Positions 26,482 through 36,939 are shown, counted from the stretch's first letter. The stretch: 39,232 nucleotides of DNA from Clostridiales bacterium (GCA_012841635.1 DUUJ01000101.1:1-39232); one strand, 5' to 3'. The notes: generated from the letters alone by a model not told the origin. Translations and numbers: made by a program.

Positions 26482-27120
26482 ATGACTATAACATACGAAG
26501 TCGGCGACGGTCTATATATTAATATGACCAATCGCTGCTCAAACGCCTGTACCTTCTGCGTCCGAGTAATAAAAGACGGCGTTGGCGCATCAAGCGTCGG
26601 CGACCGCCTTTACGGCGCAGAGGGCAGCCTTTGGCTTGAGCGCGAGCCGTCCCTTGATGAAATTATAGCCGAAATAAAAAGCCGCGATCTTACAAAATAC
26701 TCAGAGTTTGTCTTTTGCGGCTACGGCGAGCCGACATATCGGCTTTACGATATGATAAAAGCGGCGGAATTTGTAAAGACAATAAGCGATATCCCTATAA
26801 GAGTAAATACAAACGGCAACGCCTCGCTTATAAACGGCATTACGGTTGAAGAAGCCGCAAAGCTGTTTTACGGCCGCTTTGATATTGTTTCGATTTCGCT
26901 CAACACCTCAACCCCCGAGGCTTATGTCAAAGTCTGCCGCTCTGTATTCGGAGAGGCGGCTTGGCATAACCTTTTGGAGTTCGGCGCCGTGGTGTCGAAA
27001 TACGTTCCGAAAGTTATTTATTCGGTAGTTCGCGCAACCGACCCCGACGAAGACTTAGAACTCTGCCGTCGGCTTGCAGAGAGCCACGGAGGAGAGCTGA
27101 GAATCCGCGAACCGCTGTAA
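26482..27120 (+). CDS. TatD family-associated radical SAM protein
   Basis: CSNACTFC (Cx3Cx2C) cluster motif, VFCGYGEPTYRLYDM, IRVNTNGNASL; 5 nt downstream of tatD. Confidence 0.88.
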   Translation: MTITYEVGDGLYINMTNRCSNACTFCVRVIKDGVGASSVGDRLYGAEGSLWLEREPSLDEIIAEIKSRDLTKYSEFVFCGYGEPTYRLYDMIKAAEFVKTISDIPIRVNTNGNASLINGITVEEAAKLFYGRFDIVSISLNTSTPEAYVKVCRSVFGEAAWHNLLEFGAVVSKYVPKVIYSVVRATDPDEDLELCRRLAESHGGELRIREPL

Positions 27121-27138
27121 CGAAGAAAATATAAAAAA

Positions 27139-27164
27139 GGACGGAGAGTTTTCTCCGTCCCGAA
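27139..27164. terminator. Terminator hairpin 1 between convergent rSAM gene and rpsT
   Basis: ggacggag-agtttt-ctccgtcc with flanking A-run on the 5' side (strong for minus strand). Confidence 0.7.
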
Positions 27165-27167
27165 ATC

Positions 27168-27192
27168 AAAAAAGACGGCAAATCCGTCTTTT
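27168..27192. terminator. Terminator hairpin 2, bidirectional
   Basis: aaaagacgg-caaat-ccgtctttt. Confidence 0.75.
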
Positions 27193-27272
27193 ATGATATG
27201 AATTGTATCCAGATATTTGATCTGAGCGGATTATTTTGTCCGAACAGACTTATAAATCCGAAAAGACCGTCC

Positions 27273-27533
27273 TTACGCTCTGTTGAGCTTAAGGGTGATG
27301 CTGCTCTTTTTGCGGGCAGCGGCCTGCGGGGTGATTATCCCGTTTGAAGCGGCCTGATCCAGATGCTTTACAGCTGACTTATATGCGCTTTCAAGAGCTG
27401 CCTTGTCGCCTGCTTCAAGAGCGGCGTCATACTTCTTCAACTCGGTTTTGAGAGCCGATCTCTTCATTTTATTCTGAAGAGTCTTTTTTGCGGCAATTTT
27501 AACGCGCTTCTTAGAGGATTTTATATTAGGCAA
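27273..27533 (-). CDS. rpsT: 30S ribosomal protein S20
   Basis: (TTG)PNIKSSKKRVKIAAKKTLQNKMKRSALKTELKKYDAA; SD AGGAGGTG 7 nt upstream of TTG. Confidence 0.96.
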   Translation of the reverse strand: MPNIKSSKKRVKIAAKKTLQNKMKRSALKTELKKYDAALEAGDKAALESAYKSAVKHLDQAASNGIITPQAAARKKSSITLKLNRA

Positions 27534-27576
27534 TGCGTTTCACCTCCTGCCTTGATTATTTCTGTCTCGCCCATAT

Positions 27577-27605
27577 ATAATACCACAATCGGCATATTTT
27601 TTCAA
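27577..27605 (-). promoter_or_regulatory. SigA-type promoter for rpsT
   Basis: Minus strand TTGAAA - 17 bp - TATTAT, TGG extended -10. Confidence 0.8.
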
Positions 27606-27679
27606 GCGCATATCAAAAATTTCACATTTAAATTTTTTGTAAATTTCACCCGATCGATACCCGGGAACGTTTTTTGCGG

Positions 27680-27708
27680 TTGACTTTGCGCGCGAAATAT
27701 GGTATAAT
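27680..27708 (+). promoter_or_regulatory. SigA-type promoter for rpoBC
   Basis: TTGACT - 17 bp - TATAAT, TGG extended -10. Confidence 0.85.
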
Positions 27709-27725
27709 AATTTACTATTTTCGGC

Positions 27726-27794
27726 GTTCCGAAGTCTTCGGCTGCAAGGCCGTGTCCTTGTTTTACAAAGCTTTATGCAGCCGTGAAACGGAAT
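27726..27794 (+). ncRNA. Structured rpoB leader element, L10-leader-like (tentative)
   Basis: ttccg(27727-27731)/cggaa(27789-27793) outer stem and perfect 8-bp cggctgca(27739-27746)/tgcagccg(27776-27783) separated by an asymmetric internal loop; CCGAAGTC and GCTTTAT segments resemble ribosomal L10 leaders. Confidence 0.4.
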
Positions 27795-27920
27795 TCGGAT
27801 AAATCCCCCCCAATATAATAACCGTTAGACGCGCCTATGCCGCGTGTCTGAAGCAGCACACCTCTTCTCCTCGGGCCGGACGTAACCAGCGTGCCGGAGG
27901 GGAGACGAAAGGAGCGTTTC

Positions 27921-27942
27921 AGGCGCCGACACCGGCGTTTTT
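27921..27942 (+). terminator. Attenuator-like intrinsic terminator in the rpoB leader
   Basis: cgccg-acac-cggcg stem followed by TTTTT. Confidence 0.55.
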
Positions 27943-28114
27943 CGCGGTTATAGGGTATGTTTATCTTTTAGGGCAGCGCATCCCGCCGCGGCATCGGCCG
28001 CCGGTTTCCTGTTATATTTTAGATTAAATGCGTTCAACGCCGTTTGTTTATTCAAATGTTGCGGTTTGATAACGGTTTTGCCGTTGTCCGACTGCGGAGG
28101 AGTGATATTTTTTA

Positions 28115-31100
28115 ATGATCAAGCCATGTATGTTCGGCAAAACGGTTCGGATGAACTTCGCCCGTTATGACGAGATCTTTGAGATGCCCGACCTGGTCGA
28201 GATTCAGAAAGGCTCTTATCAATGGTTCCTCGATAAAGGACTGATGGAGGTTCTTCACGACGTATCGCCGATAACTGATTACAGCGGCAATTACAGCATC
28301 GAGTTTGTCGATTATTACCTGGACTCGGAAAATCCCAAGTATCCGGAGGAGGAGAGCAAAGAGCGCGATGTCAATTACGCGGCGCCTCTGCGGGTAAAAG
28401 TCCGCCTTTATAACAAGCAGTCGGGCGAAGTTATCGAGCGCGATATTTTCATGGGCGACTTCCCCCTTATGACAAAGAAGGGAACCTTTATCATCAACGG
28501 CGCGGAGCGCGTCATTGTTTCGCAGATCGTCCGTTCCCCCGGCGCGTATTATTCGGTAGAGATTGATAAGACCGGCCGGCATATCTATTCGGCGCAGGTC
28601 ATCCCTTACCGCGGCGCCTGGATTGAATACGAAACCGACACCACCGAGCAGTTCGCGGTCCGTATCGATAAAAACCGCAAAATTCCGATAACCATTCTTA
28701 TCCGTGCTTTAGGTATCAGCACGAACGAAGAGATTATTAAATATTTCGGCGAAGACAAGCGTCTCATCGCGACCATGGAAAGCGACGACATGGTCAAGAG
28801 AGCCGAAGATAAAGGCGAAACCCCGGAAAATGAAGCGCTTAAGGAAATCTTCAGCCGGCTTCGTCCCGGCGAGCCGCCGATCGTCGAATCAGCCCAGCAG
28901 CTTATCAATAATATGTTCTTCGACCCGAAGAGATACGATCTTGCTGCCGTCGGCCGTTTCAAATTCAATAAAAAGCTTTCTCTTGCCGCCCGTCTGACCG
29001 GTCATACGATCAGCCGTCCGCTTGTAAACTCATATACCGGCGAGTTCCTTTACGATGCCGATACCTTAATGACCGAAGAAATGGCGATCGAAGTCGAAGA
29101 CTGCGGCATCAACGAAGCCTGGATCTATGCCGACAACAACGAAGAGGTAAAAATCTTCGGCAACGGCATGGCTCATCCTCTCGGAATCGTCGGCGAAGAT
29201 CTCTCCGATATCGGTCTCAAGCCGACTGATAAGGTTAAAATCGGCCTGCTTCTGGAGCTTTATGACAAATACGGCTCCGATATGAACGAGTTTAAGAAGG
29301 CGGTAGCCCTCCGTATCAGCGAGCTTATGCCGAAGCATATCACAAAAGACGATATCTTCGCTTCTATAAACTATTTCATCAACCTTTCCCGCGGCGTCGG
29401 CAATGTCGACGATATAGACCACTTAGGCAACCGCCGTCTGCGTTCGGTCGGAGAGCTGCTCCAGAATCAGGTGCGCATCGGCTTCGCCCGCATGGACAAA
29501 AATGTCAGAGAGCGCATGATGGTGCTTGACTCGGAAACCATCACTCCCGAGTCGCTTATCAATATCCGTCCGGTTGTCACCTCCATAAGAGAATTTTTCG
29601 GTTCTTCGCCGCTGTCTCAGTTCATGGACCAGAACAACCCCCTCGCCGAGCTTACGCATAAGCGCAGAATCTCGGCTCTCGGTCCGGGCGGTCTTTCCCG
29701 CGACCGCGCTTCCTTTGAAGTCCGCGACGTACACTACACACATTACGGCCGTATGTGCCCGATAGAGACGCCGGAAGGCCCCAACATTGGTCTTATCTCG
29801 TATCTTTCCACCTACGCCCGCGTAAACGAATTCGGCTTCATAATGACACCTTACCGAAGGGTGGACAAAGAAACCGGCATTGTAACAAAAGAAGTTCATT
29901 ATCTGACCGCCGACGAAGAGGACCGCTATATCCTGGTTCAGGCAAATGAGCCGCTTACCCTGGAGCATACCTTTGTAAATGACAGAGTTACCGTCCGCCA
30001 CAAGGGAGAGATAGTCGAAGTTTCAAAATCGGAAGTCGACTTTATGGACGTCTCGCCGGAAATGGTCGTCTCGGTCGCAACGGCGATGATCCCCTTCCTT
30101 GAAAACGACGATAACTCGCGCGCTCTGATGGGCTCCAACATGCAGAAACAGGCGGTCCCGCTCATGGTGACCGAACAGCCGATAGTCGGTACCGGCGTTG
30201 AATACAAAGCCGCCATTGACTCAGGCGTCGTGGTCATTGCAAAAGAATCCGGCACCGTTGTCTCGGTAACCGCAGACGACATCACCGTCCGCACCGACGA
30301 AGGCCGGAAGACTGTCTATCATCTCATTAAATTCAAACGCTCCAACCAGGGCACCTGCATAAATCAGCGTCCGATCGTCGCTATCGGCGATCGCGTCGAA
30401 GAGGGACAGGTCATCGCCGACGGTCCTGCCACATCAAACGGCGAGATATCGCTCGGAAAAAACGTTCTTATCGGTTTCATGACATGGGAAGGCTACAACT
30501 TCGAGGACGCCGTCCTGCTCAATGAAAATCTCGTCAGGGACGATATCTATACATCAATCCATATCGAAGAATATACCCACGAAGCCAGAGACACCAAACT
30601 CGGACCCGAAGAGATCACCCGCGAAATCCCCAACGTCGGCGAAGACGCGCTGAAAGATCTCTCCCACGAAGGAATCATCCGGATGGGAACCGAAGTCCGC
30701 GCCGGAGATATTCTCGTCGGTAAGGTCACTCCGAAGGGAGAAACCGAACTCACCGCCGAGGAACGCCTTCTCCGCGCCATTTTCGGCGAAAAGGCAAGAG
30801 AGGTCCGCGATACCTCCCTCCGCCTGCCGCACGGCGAATCCGGCATTGTTGTCGATATCAAAGTATTCAGCCGCGAGAACGGCGATGAGCTTTCTCCCGG
30901 CGTCAACAAGGAAGTCAAGATATATGTCGCACAGAAGCGCAAGATAAGCGTAGGCGACAAGATGGCGGGACGCCACGGAAACAAAGGCGTTGTCTCCCGC
31001 ATCCTTCCGCAGGAAGATATGCCTTTCCTTGCCGACGGCACCCCGCTTGATATCGTATTAAACCCGATGGGCGTTCCGTCGCGAATGAATATCGGCCAGG

Positions 31101-31984
31101 TGCTTGAAGTGCACCTCGGCTACGCCGCAAAGAAACTCGGCTGGAAGGTTATGTCCGCAGTTTTCGACGGCGCGAACGAACGTGATATAACCAAATGCAT
31201 GCTTGAAGCGGGCATTCCCGCCAACGGCAAGCAGATTCTGTATGACGGCCGCACCGGCGAACCGTTTGACAACCCCGTCACGGTTGGCATAATGTATTAT
31301 CTTAAGCTTCACCATCTTGTCGACGACAAAATCCACGCCCGTTCGACCGGTCCTTACTCGCTCGTCACTCAGCAGCCGCTGGGAGGCAAGGCGCAGTTCG
31401 GAGGCCAGCGTTTCGGTGAAATGGAGGTCTGGGCGCTTGAGGCATACGGCGCGGCTTATACCCTTCAGGAGATCCTCACGGTTAAATCCGACGACGTAAA
31501 CGGACGCACAAAAACCTTCGAAGCGATCGTCAAGGGCCAGAACGTGCCGACTCCGGGAGTTCCGGAATCCTTTAAGGTTCTTGTGAAAGAGCTTCAGTCG
31601 CTCTCCCTCGATGTGAGGGTGCTCGACCGCGACGGGCATGAAATCACTCTTTCCTCGCTTGCCGACGAAGAGATGGCAAATATCCCCAACTATATCGATT
31701 CAGCCCGCGACGGAGATCAGAACGATACGGCAGAAACGGATTATGCCGCCCGTGAAGAGGAGCTTGCCGAAGCCATGGGAGCAAAAGTTTCGTCACCTGT
31801 ATCTGCGCCCGACGGCTATGACGAAGTTGACGAGCGTTTCGCCGATGACAACATAGCCGGCGACGATTATGTTGATGAAAGCCGGTCCGACTCTGACGAT
31901 GAAACAGCCGAAGTCTATGAATATGTCCCCGATGAAGATGCCGGCGACTCTTATGAAGACGGCTCGGATTACGACGGGAACTGA
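28115..31984 (+). CDS. rpoB: DNA-directed RNA polymerase subunit beta
   Basis: [68 protein letters not shown], full length; acidic C-terminal extension. Confidence 0.99.
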   Translation: MIKPCMFGKTVRMNFARYDEIFEMPDLVEIQKGSYQWFLDKGLMEVLHDVSPITDYSGNYSIEFVDYYLDSENPKYPEEESKERDVNYAAPLRVKVRLYNKQSGEVIERDIFMGDFPLMTKKGTFIINGAERVIVSQIVRSPGAYYSVEIDKTGRHIYSAQVIPYRGAWIEYETDTTEQFAVRIDKNRKIPITILIRALGISTNEEIIKYFGEDKRLIATMESDDMVKRAEDKGETPENEALKEIFSRLRPGEPPIVESAQQLINNMFFDPKRYDLAAVGRFKFNKKLSLAARLTGHTISRPLVNSYTGEFLYDADTLMTEEMAIEVEDCGINEAWIYADNNEEVKIFGNGMAHPLGIVGEDLSDIGLKPTDKVKIGLLLELYDKYGSDMNEFKKAVALRISELMPKHITKDDIFASINYFINLSRGVGNVDDIDHLGNRRLRSVGELLQNQVRIGFARMDKNVRERMMVLDSETITPESLINIRPVVTSIREFFGSSPLSQFMDQNNPLAELTHKRRISALGPGGLSRDRASFEVRDVHYTHYGRMCPIETPEGPNIGLISYLSTYARVNEFGFIMTPYRRVDKETGIVTKEVHYLTADEEDRYILVQANEPLTLEHTFVNDRVTVRHKGEIVEVSKSEVDFMDVSPEMVVSVATAMIPFLENDDNSRALMGSNMQKQAVPLMVTEQPIVGTGVEYKAAIDSGVVVIAKESGTVVSVTADDITVRTDEGRKTVYHLIKFKRSNQGTCINQRPIVAIGDRVEEGQVIADGPATSNGEISLGKNVLIGFMTWEGYNFEDAVLLNENLVRDDIYTSIHIEEYTHEARDTKLGPEEITREIPNVGEDALKDLSHEGIIRMGTEVRAGDILVGKVTPKGETELTAEERLLRAIFGEKAREVRDTSLRLPHGESGIVVDIKVFSRENGDELSPGVNKEVKIYVAQKRKISVGDKMAGRHGNKGVVSRILPQEDMPFLADGTPLDIVLNPMGVPSRMNIGQVLEVHLGYAAKKLGWKVMSAVFDGANERDITKCMLEAGIPANGKQILYDGRTGEPFDNPVTVGIMYYLKLHHLVDDKIHARSTGPYSLVTQQPLGGKAQFGGQRFGEMEVWALEAYGAAYTLQEILTVKSDDVNGRTKTFEAIVKGQNVPTPGVPESFKVLVKELQSLSLDVRVLDRDGHEITLSSLADEEMANIPNYIDSARDGDQNDTAETDYAAREEELAEAMGAKVSSPVSAPDGYDEVDERFADDNIAGDDYVDESRSDSDDETAEVYEYVPDEDAGDSYEDGSDYDGN

Positions 31985-32001
31985 CGGGGAAAGGATAAAC
32001 T

Positions 32002-35000
32002 TTGGAACACAATATGTTTGATTCTATTAAAATCGGTTTGGCATCTCCGGAAATGATCCGTTCCTGGTCATATGGAGAAGTGCGCAAGCCTGAAACAATA
32101 AATTACCGCACTCTTAAGCCGGAGCGCGACGGTTTGTTCTGCGAAAGAATTTTCGGTCCGACAAAGGACTGGGAATGTCTCTGCGGAAAATACAAGCGGG
32201 TTCGTTATAAGGGCAAGATCTGCGAAAAATGCGGCGTTGAAGTCACATCAAAGAAGGTGCGCAGGGAACGCATGGGTCATATCGACCTTGCCGCGCCGGT
32301 CTCGCATATCTGGTATTTCCGCGCCATCCCCTCAAGGATGGGACTCCTGCTCGACATCTCCCCGAGAGTGCTCGAGAAGGTGCTTTATTTCGCGCAGTAT
32401 ATCGTCATCGATCCCGGCGATACTCCGCTCGAGAAGCATCAGGCTTTCGATGAGCGGGAATTTCGTATCAATTACGAAAAATACGAAGACAGTTTCCGCG
32501 TGGGAATGGGAGCCGAGGCGATTAAAGAGCTGCTCGCACAGATAGATATACCGGCGCTTTCTAAGCAGCTTCACAATGATCTGCGCGAAGCCACCGGTCA
32601 GAAGAAGCTCAGAATAATAAAGAGGCTTGAAGTTGTCGAAGCGTTCCGCAGATCCGGCAACAAACCGGAATGGATGATTCTGGATGTTGTTCCGGTCATT
32701 CCTCCGGAACTTCGTCCGATGGTCCAGCTCGACGGCGGCCGCTTTGCCTCGTCCGACCTGAATGACCTTTACCGCCGAGTCATCAACCGCAATAACCGCC
32801 TTCACCGCCTGCTTGATCTCCGCGCTCCCGACATTATCATCCGCAATGAAAAGCGTATGCTTCAGGAAGCCGTTGACGCGCTTATCGATAACGGCCGCCG
32901 CGGCAAGCCGGTAACCGGTCCCAACAACCGCCCGCTCAAATCTCTCTCCGAAATGCTCAGAGGAAAGCAGGGGCGCTTCCGTCAGAATCTGCTCGGCAAG
33001 CGCGTCGACTATTCCGGGCGTTCGGTTATCGTCGTAGGTCCCGACCTCAAGTTCTATCAGTGCGGTCTGCCGAAGGAAATGGCGCTTGAGCTGTTCAAAC
33101 CCTTCGTCATGAAGCGTCTGGTGGAATCTCAGAAGGCTTCAAATATCAAAGACGCCAAGAAGAAGGTCGAAAAGGTGGATCCCGCGGTCTGGGACGCTCT
33201 TGAAGTCGTTATAAAGGAGCATCCGGTACTTCTGAACCGCGCTCCTACCCTCCACCGCCTCTCGATCCAGGCTTTCGAGCCGGTGCTTGTAGAGGGCAAA
33301 GCGATAAAGCTGCATCCTCTCGTCTGTACCGCGTTCAACGCCGACTTCGACGGCGACCAGATGCCGGTCCATGTACCGCTCTCCGCCGAAGCGCAGGCAG
33401 AAGCCCGTTTCCTTATGCTTTCGGCAAACAACCTGCTTAAGCCCGCCGACGGCCGCGCCGTAACCATTCCGTCTCAGGACATGGTGCTCGGTTCCTATTA
33501 TCTTACGATAAGCCGCCCGGGTGAAGTCGGGGAGGGAAAGATCTTCCGCGATTTCGACGAAGCCCGCATGGCTTATGACCAGCGCCTGATCGGACTTCAT
33601 GCGCCGATCAAAGTCCGCCGCAGCATGGTGATCGACGGTGTTGAATATACCGGCGTTATCGATGCAACGATGGGACGCCTTATATTCAACGAAAACATCC
33701 CGCAGGACCTCGGTTTTGTCGACCGCACCGATCCGGAACACCGTCTCGATCTTGAGATAACAGAGCCGGCGACAATGAAGCTTCTTACCGAAGTAATCGA
33801 CCGCTGCATCAAGCATAAAGGAGTTTCGACAACGGTTGAAGTGCTCGACAACATCAAGGCTACCGGCTACAAATACTGTACCCTTGCCGCAATTTCGATT
33901 TCGATCGCCGACGTTACCATTCCTCCGGAAAAACATAGCCTTATAGCAAAAAGCGAAAAGGTTGTTGAAGATATCTTCAGCCAATATCATAATGGCGAAC
34001 TCTCGGAAGAAGAACGTTATGAATCGGTAATCAGAGAGTGGGAAAATACTACCGGTGAAATCACGGCGGCGCTCCAGGAACACTTCAATAAATACAACCC
34101 GATAAAAATGATGGCCGACTCGGGTGCGCGAGGCAGCATGACCCAGATGCGTCAGCTTGCGGGTATGCGCGGACTGATGTATACCGCTACCGGTAAAACC
34201 ATCGAAATACCGATAAAATCCAACTTCCGCGAAGGATTGAAAATTCTTGAATATTTCACCGCCGCCCGCGGAGCGCGCAAGGCGCTTTCCGACTCGGCTC
34301 TGAAAACCGCCGACTCGGGTTATCTTACCAGACGTCTCGTCGACGTGTCGCAGGAAGTCATCGTTCGTGAGGAAGACTGCGGTACTACCGAAGGACTTGT
34401 CGTTGAAGAACTTATCGACGAAGCCGATAACAAGACGATTATCGAAAGTTTCCGCAACAGGATTTCCGGACGCTATGTTATCGGCGATGTGATTGATCCG
34501 AATACCGGCGAAGTAATCATCGCGGACGGCACTCTCTGCACTCCGGAACTTGCCCTGAAAGCGGAAAAAGCCGGTGTCAAAAAGGCAAATGTAAGATCGA
34601 TACTTTACTGCAAATCCCGCAACGGCGTCTGCGCCCACTGCTACGGCTCCGACCTTGCGACAGGCAAAGCCATCAACATGGGCGAAGCGGTCGGTATCAT
34701 AGCCGCCCAGTCCATCGGAGAGCCGGGCACACAGCTGACTCTGCGCAACTTCCATACCGGCGGCGTTGCCGGAAAGGACATTACCCAGGGTCTTCCGCGT
34801 GTCGAGGAAGTCTTCGAAGCGCGGCGCCCGAAGCACAACGCCCTTATGGCCGACATTTCCGGTATCGTAAGCATACAGGAAATTAAGAAGACCCGCACGA
34901 TCGTAATAACAAACGAGGAAACCGGCGAAACGGTCAATATCGCCACCGTTTACGACATGATACTGCTTGTCAATGAGGGCGATTATGTCGAAAAGGGACA

Positions 35001-35571
35001 GGCGCTTACCGAAGGTCAGCTTTATCCCTCGGATATCCTGCGCATCAACGGCCTTGAAGCGGTATACGAATATATAATCAAGGAAGTCCAGAAGGTCTAC
35101 TCCAGCCAGTCGATCGGCATCAACGACCGCCATATCGAGGTCATTGCCCGCCAGATGACAAGAAAGGTAAGGATCGAGGACTCGGGCGACACCGATCTTC
35201 TTATCGGCTCAACCGTCAATGTGAACGAATTCAACGACGAAAACGCCGCGATACTTTCCCGCATCGAATCGGGCGAAGTCAATGAAGACGGTGAGCAGCT
35301 GAAGCCGGCTGTCGGCTCGCGCGTCCTGCTCGGAATCACCAAGGCTGCGCTGATGACGGAATCTTTCCTCTCCGCCGCATCATTCCAGGAGACCACAAAG
35401 GTGCTTACCGAAGCCGCCATACACGGCAAAGTTGACAACCTTCTCGGTCTTAAGGAAAACGTCATTATAGGAAAACTTATTCCCGCCGGAACCGGTATGG
35501 AATATTACAGGAACATCGAGGTCGAAAAAGTTGATTCAATGATGAATCTGCCGGACGAATTCGAAGAGTGA
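32002..35571 (+). CDS. rpoC: DNA-directed RNA polymerase subunit beta'
   Basis: [70 protein letters not shown] start with SD aaagga, ATG alternative at 32014. Confidence 0.99.
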   Translation: MEHNMFDSIKIGLASPEMIRSWSYGEVRKPETINYRTLKPERDGLFCERIFGPTKDWECLCGKYKRVRYKGKICEKCGVEVTSKKVRRERMGHIDLAAPVSHIWYFRAIPSRMGLLLDISPRVLEKVLYFAQYIVIDPGDTPLEKHQAFDEREFRINYEKYEDSFRVGMGAEAIKELLAQIDIPALSKQLHNDLREATGQKKLRIIKRLEVVEAFRRSGNKPEWMILDVVPVIPPELRPMVQLDGGRFASSDLNDLYRRVINRNNRLHRLLDLRAPDIIIRNEKRMLQEAVDALIDNGRRGKPVTGPNNRPLKSLSEMLRGKQGRFRQNLLGKRVDYSGRSVIVVGPDLKFYQCGLPKEMALELFKPFVMKRLVESQKASNIKDAKKKVEKVDPAVWDALEVVIKEHPVLLNRAPTLHRLSIQAFEPVLVEGKAIKLHPLVCTAFNADFDGDQMPVHVPLSAEAQAEARFLMLSANNLLKPADGRAVTIPSQDMVLGSYYLTISRPGEVGEGKIFRDFDEARMAYDQRLIGLHAPIKVRRSMVIDGVEYTGVIDATMGRLIFNENIPQDLGFVDRTDPEHRLDLEITEPATMKLLTEVIDRCIKHKGVSTTVEVLDNIKATGYKYCTLAAISISIADVTIPPEKHSLIAKSEKVVEDIFSQYHNGELSEEERYESVIREWENTTGEITAALQEHFNKYNPIKMMADSGARGSMTQMRQLAGMRGLMYTATGKTIEIPIKSNFREGLKILEYFTAARGARKALSDSALKTADSGYLTRRLVDVSQEVIVREEDCGTTEGLVVEELIDEADNKTIIESFRNRISGRYVIGDVIDPNTGEVIIADGTLCTPELALKAEKAGVKKANVRSILYCKSRNGVCAHCYGSDLATGKAINMGEAVGIIAAQSIGEPGTQLTLRNFHTGGVAGKDITQGLPRVEEVFEARRPKHNALMADISGIVSIQEIKKTRTIVITNEETGETVNIATVYDMILLVNEGDYVEKGQALTEGQLYPSDILRINGLEAVYEYIIKEVQKVYSSQSIGINDRHIEVIARQMTRKVRIEDSGDTDLLIGSTVNVNEFNDENAAILSRIESGEVNEDGEQLKPAVGSRVLLGITKAALMTESFLSAASFQETTKVLTEAAIHGKVDNLLGLKENVIIGKLIPAGTGMEYYRNIEVEKVDSMMNLPDEFEE

Positions 35572-35699
35572 CAATCCGCGTATTGCGTATCTGCAGCGGG
35601 TATTGTCTGAGCAAAAAACGCCGAGTTAACAAATGTGAGAAAAGCCGTGTGAATATGGCTCGTCTTCTGTGAAATTAATGTAAATCTTTGGGCGTTTGC

Positions 35700-35729
35700 T
35701 TGACAAATACCCTCAAAAAGTGATATAAT
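35700..35729 (+). promoter_or_regulatory. SigA-type promoter for rpsL-rpsG-fusA(-tuf)
   Basis: TTGACA - 18 bp - TATAAT, TGA extended -10. Confidence 0.85.
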
Positions 35730-35750
35730 ACAGTGTATGTTATCGGCTCG

Positions 35751-35780
35751 CGGCAGCGGGAGCTTACCCTTCCGCTGCCG
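35751..35780 (+). promoter_or_regulatory. Stem-loop in the rpsL 5' UTR
   Basis: cggcagcgg / ccgctgccg perfect 9-bp stem with 12-nt loop, no T-tract. Confidence 0.7.
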
Positions 35781-35845
35781 AACAAGCCTTTAATATAAAT
35801 GGGAAATCCCGTAACACGCATTATTTGAAGAAGGAGGTTTAGTTA

Positions 35846-36274
35846 ATGCCTACTTTTAACCAGCTGGTCAAACAAGGACGTCAGAAGCCGGTATATAAGT
35901 CCAAGTCGCTTGCTCTTCAGCAAGGCTTCAACTCGCTGACGAACCGTATGACCGACACAAGGTCGCCCCAGAAACGCGGCGTATGCACAATGGTCGGCAC
36001 AAGAGGACCTAAAAAGCCTAACTCCGCCATGCGTAAAATCGCCCGTGTACGCCTTACCAACGGCATCGAGACAACGGTATATATACCGGGAATCGGGCAT
36101 AATCTTCAGGAGCACTCCGTCGTAATGATCCGCGGCGGCCGTGTTCGTGACGTCCCCGGTGTCCGCTATCATATCATCCGCGGAATGCTCGACGCTCAGG
36201 GCGTTCAGGGACGCAAACAGGGCCGCTCCAAATACGGAGTCAAGCGCCCGAAGGCCGCGGCAGCGAAGAAGTAA
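35846..36274 (+). CDS. rpsL: 30S ribosomal protein S12
   Basis: [61 protein letters not shown] aaggaggt. Confidence 0.98.
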   Translation: MPTFNQLVKQGRQKPVYKSKSLALQQGFNSLTNRMTDTRSPQKRGVCTMVGTRGPKKPNSAMRKIARVRLTNGIETTVYIPGIGHNLQEHSVVMIRGGRVRDVPGVRYHIIRGMLDAQGVQGRKQGRSKYGVKRPKAAAAKK

Positions 36275-36286
36275 TCCCGCGGCGAA

Positions 36287-36315
36287 GTGAACACGGCAAA
36301 AAGCCGGGAGTTCAC
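36287..36315 (+). repeat. Stem-loop in the rpsL-rpsG intergenic region
   Basis: gtgaac..cggc-aaaaa-gccg..gttcac. Confidence 0.65.
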
Positions 36316-36468
36316 ATTTTCGATGTAAAAAACAAGCGATTTCCCGATTTAAATAGTGCGCTGTTACATTGCATATATAAGAAAACGGGACATTCTGCAT
36401 ACATCGACGGAAGTAAAATTTCGAGTACCTGTGATCTCATCTATTATTAATGAAGGAGGGAATACGAT

Positions 36469-36939
36469 ATGCCGAGAAGAGGTAAAATCTCCAAAAGAGA
36501 AGTTCTGCCGGATCCCGTGTATAATTCTCAGTTGGTCACAAGACTGGTAAACAAAGTTATGTACGACGGCAAGAAGGGCATAGCTCAGAAGATCGTTTAC
36601 GATGCTTTCAACGAAGTGGAAGCGAAAAGCGGCAAAAACGCTCTCGAAGCTTTCCAGGCTGCCCTTGAAAACATCATGCCGGTTCTGGAAGTAAAAGCCC
36701 GCCGTGTCGGCGGCGCCAACTACCAGGTCCCGATGGAAGTCCGTCCGGACCGCCGTCAGACTCTTGGACTCCGCTGGCTCACCGATTTCGCGCGCAATCG
36801 CTCTGAACGCACAATGTCAGGGCGCCTTGCCGCAGAAATCCTTGACGCTATGAACAGCACCGGCGGCGCGGTCAAGAGAAAAGAAGAAATGCACAGAATG
36901 GCCGAGGCGAACAAGGCCTTCGCGCATTACAGATATTGA
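36469..36939 (+). CDS. rpsG: 30S ribosomal protein S7
   Basis: [72 protein letters not shown]. Confidence 0.98.
   Translation: MPRRGKISKREVLPDPVYNSQLVTRLVNKVMYDGKKGIAQKIVYDAFNEVEAKSGKNALEAFQAALENIMPVLEVKARRVGGANYQVPMEVRPDRRQTLGLRWLTDFARNRSERTMSGRLAAEILDAMNSTGGAVKRKEEMHRMAEANKAFAHYRY

Noticed and set aside
28028-28069. Possible leader peptide MRSTPFVYSNVAV in the rpoB leader
   Set aside because: No SD upstream and no regulatory codon run; likely chance.
33139-35133. 664-aa ORF antisense to rpoC
   Set aside because: Its codons are exactly complementary in phase to rpoC codons. It stays open because rpoC avoids TTA, CTA and TCA codons. No SD, and the translation is not protein-like; codon-bias artefact.
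36356-36550. 64-aa ORF overlapping the rpsG start
   Set aside because: Out of frame with rpsG, no SD, overlaps the conserved S7 N-terminus.
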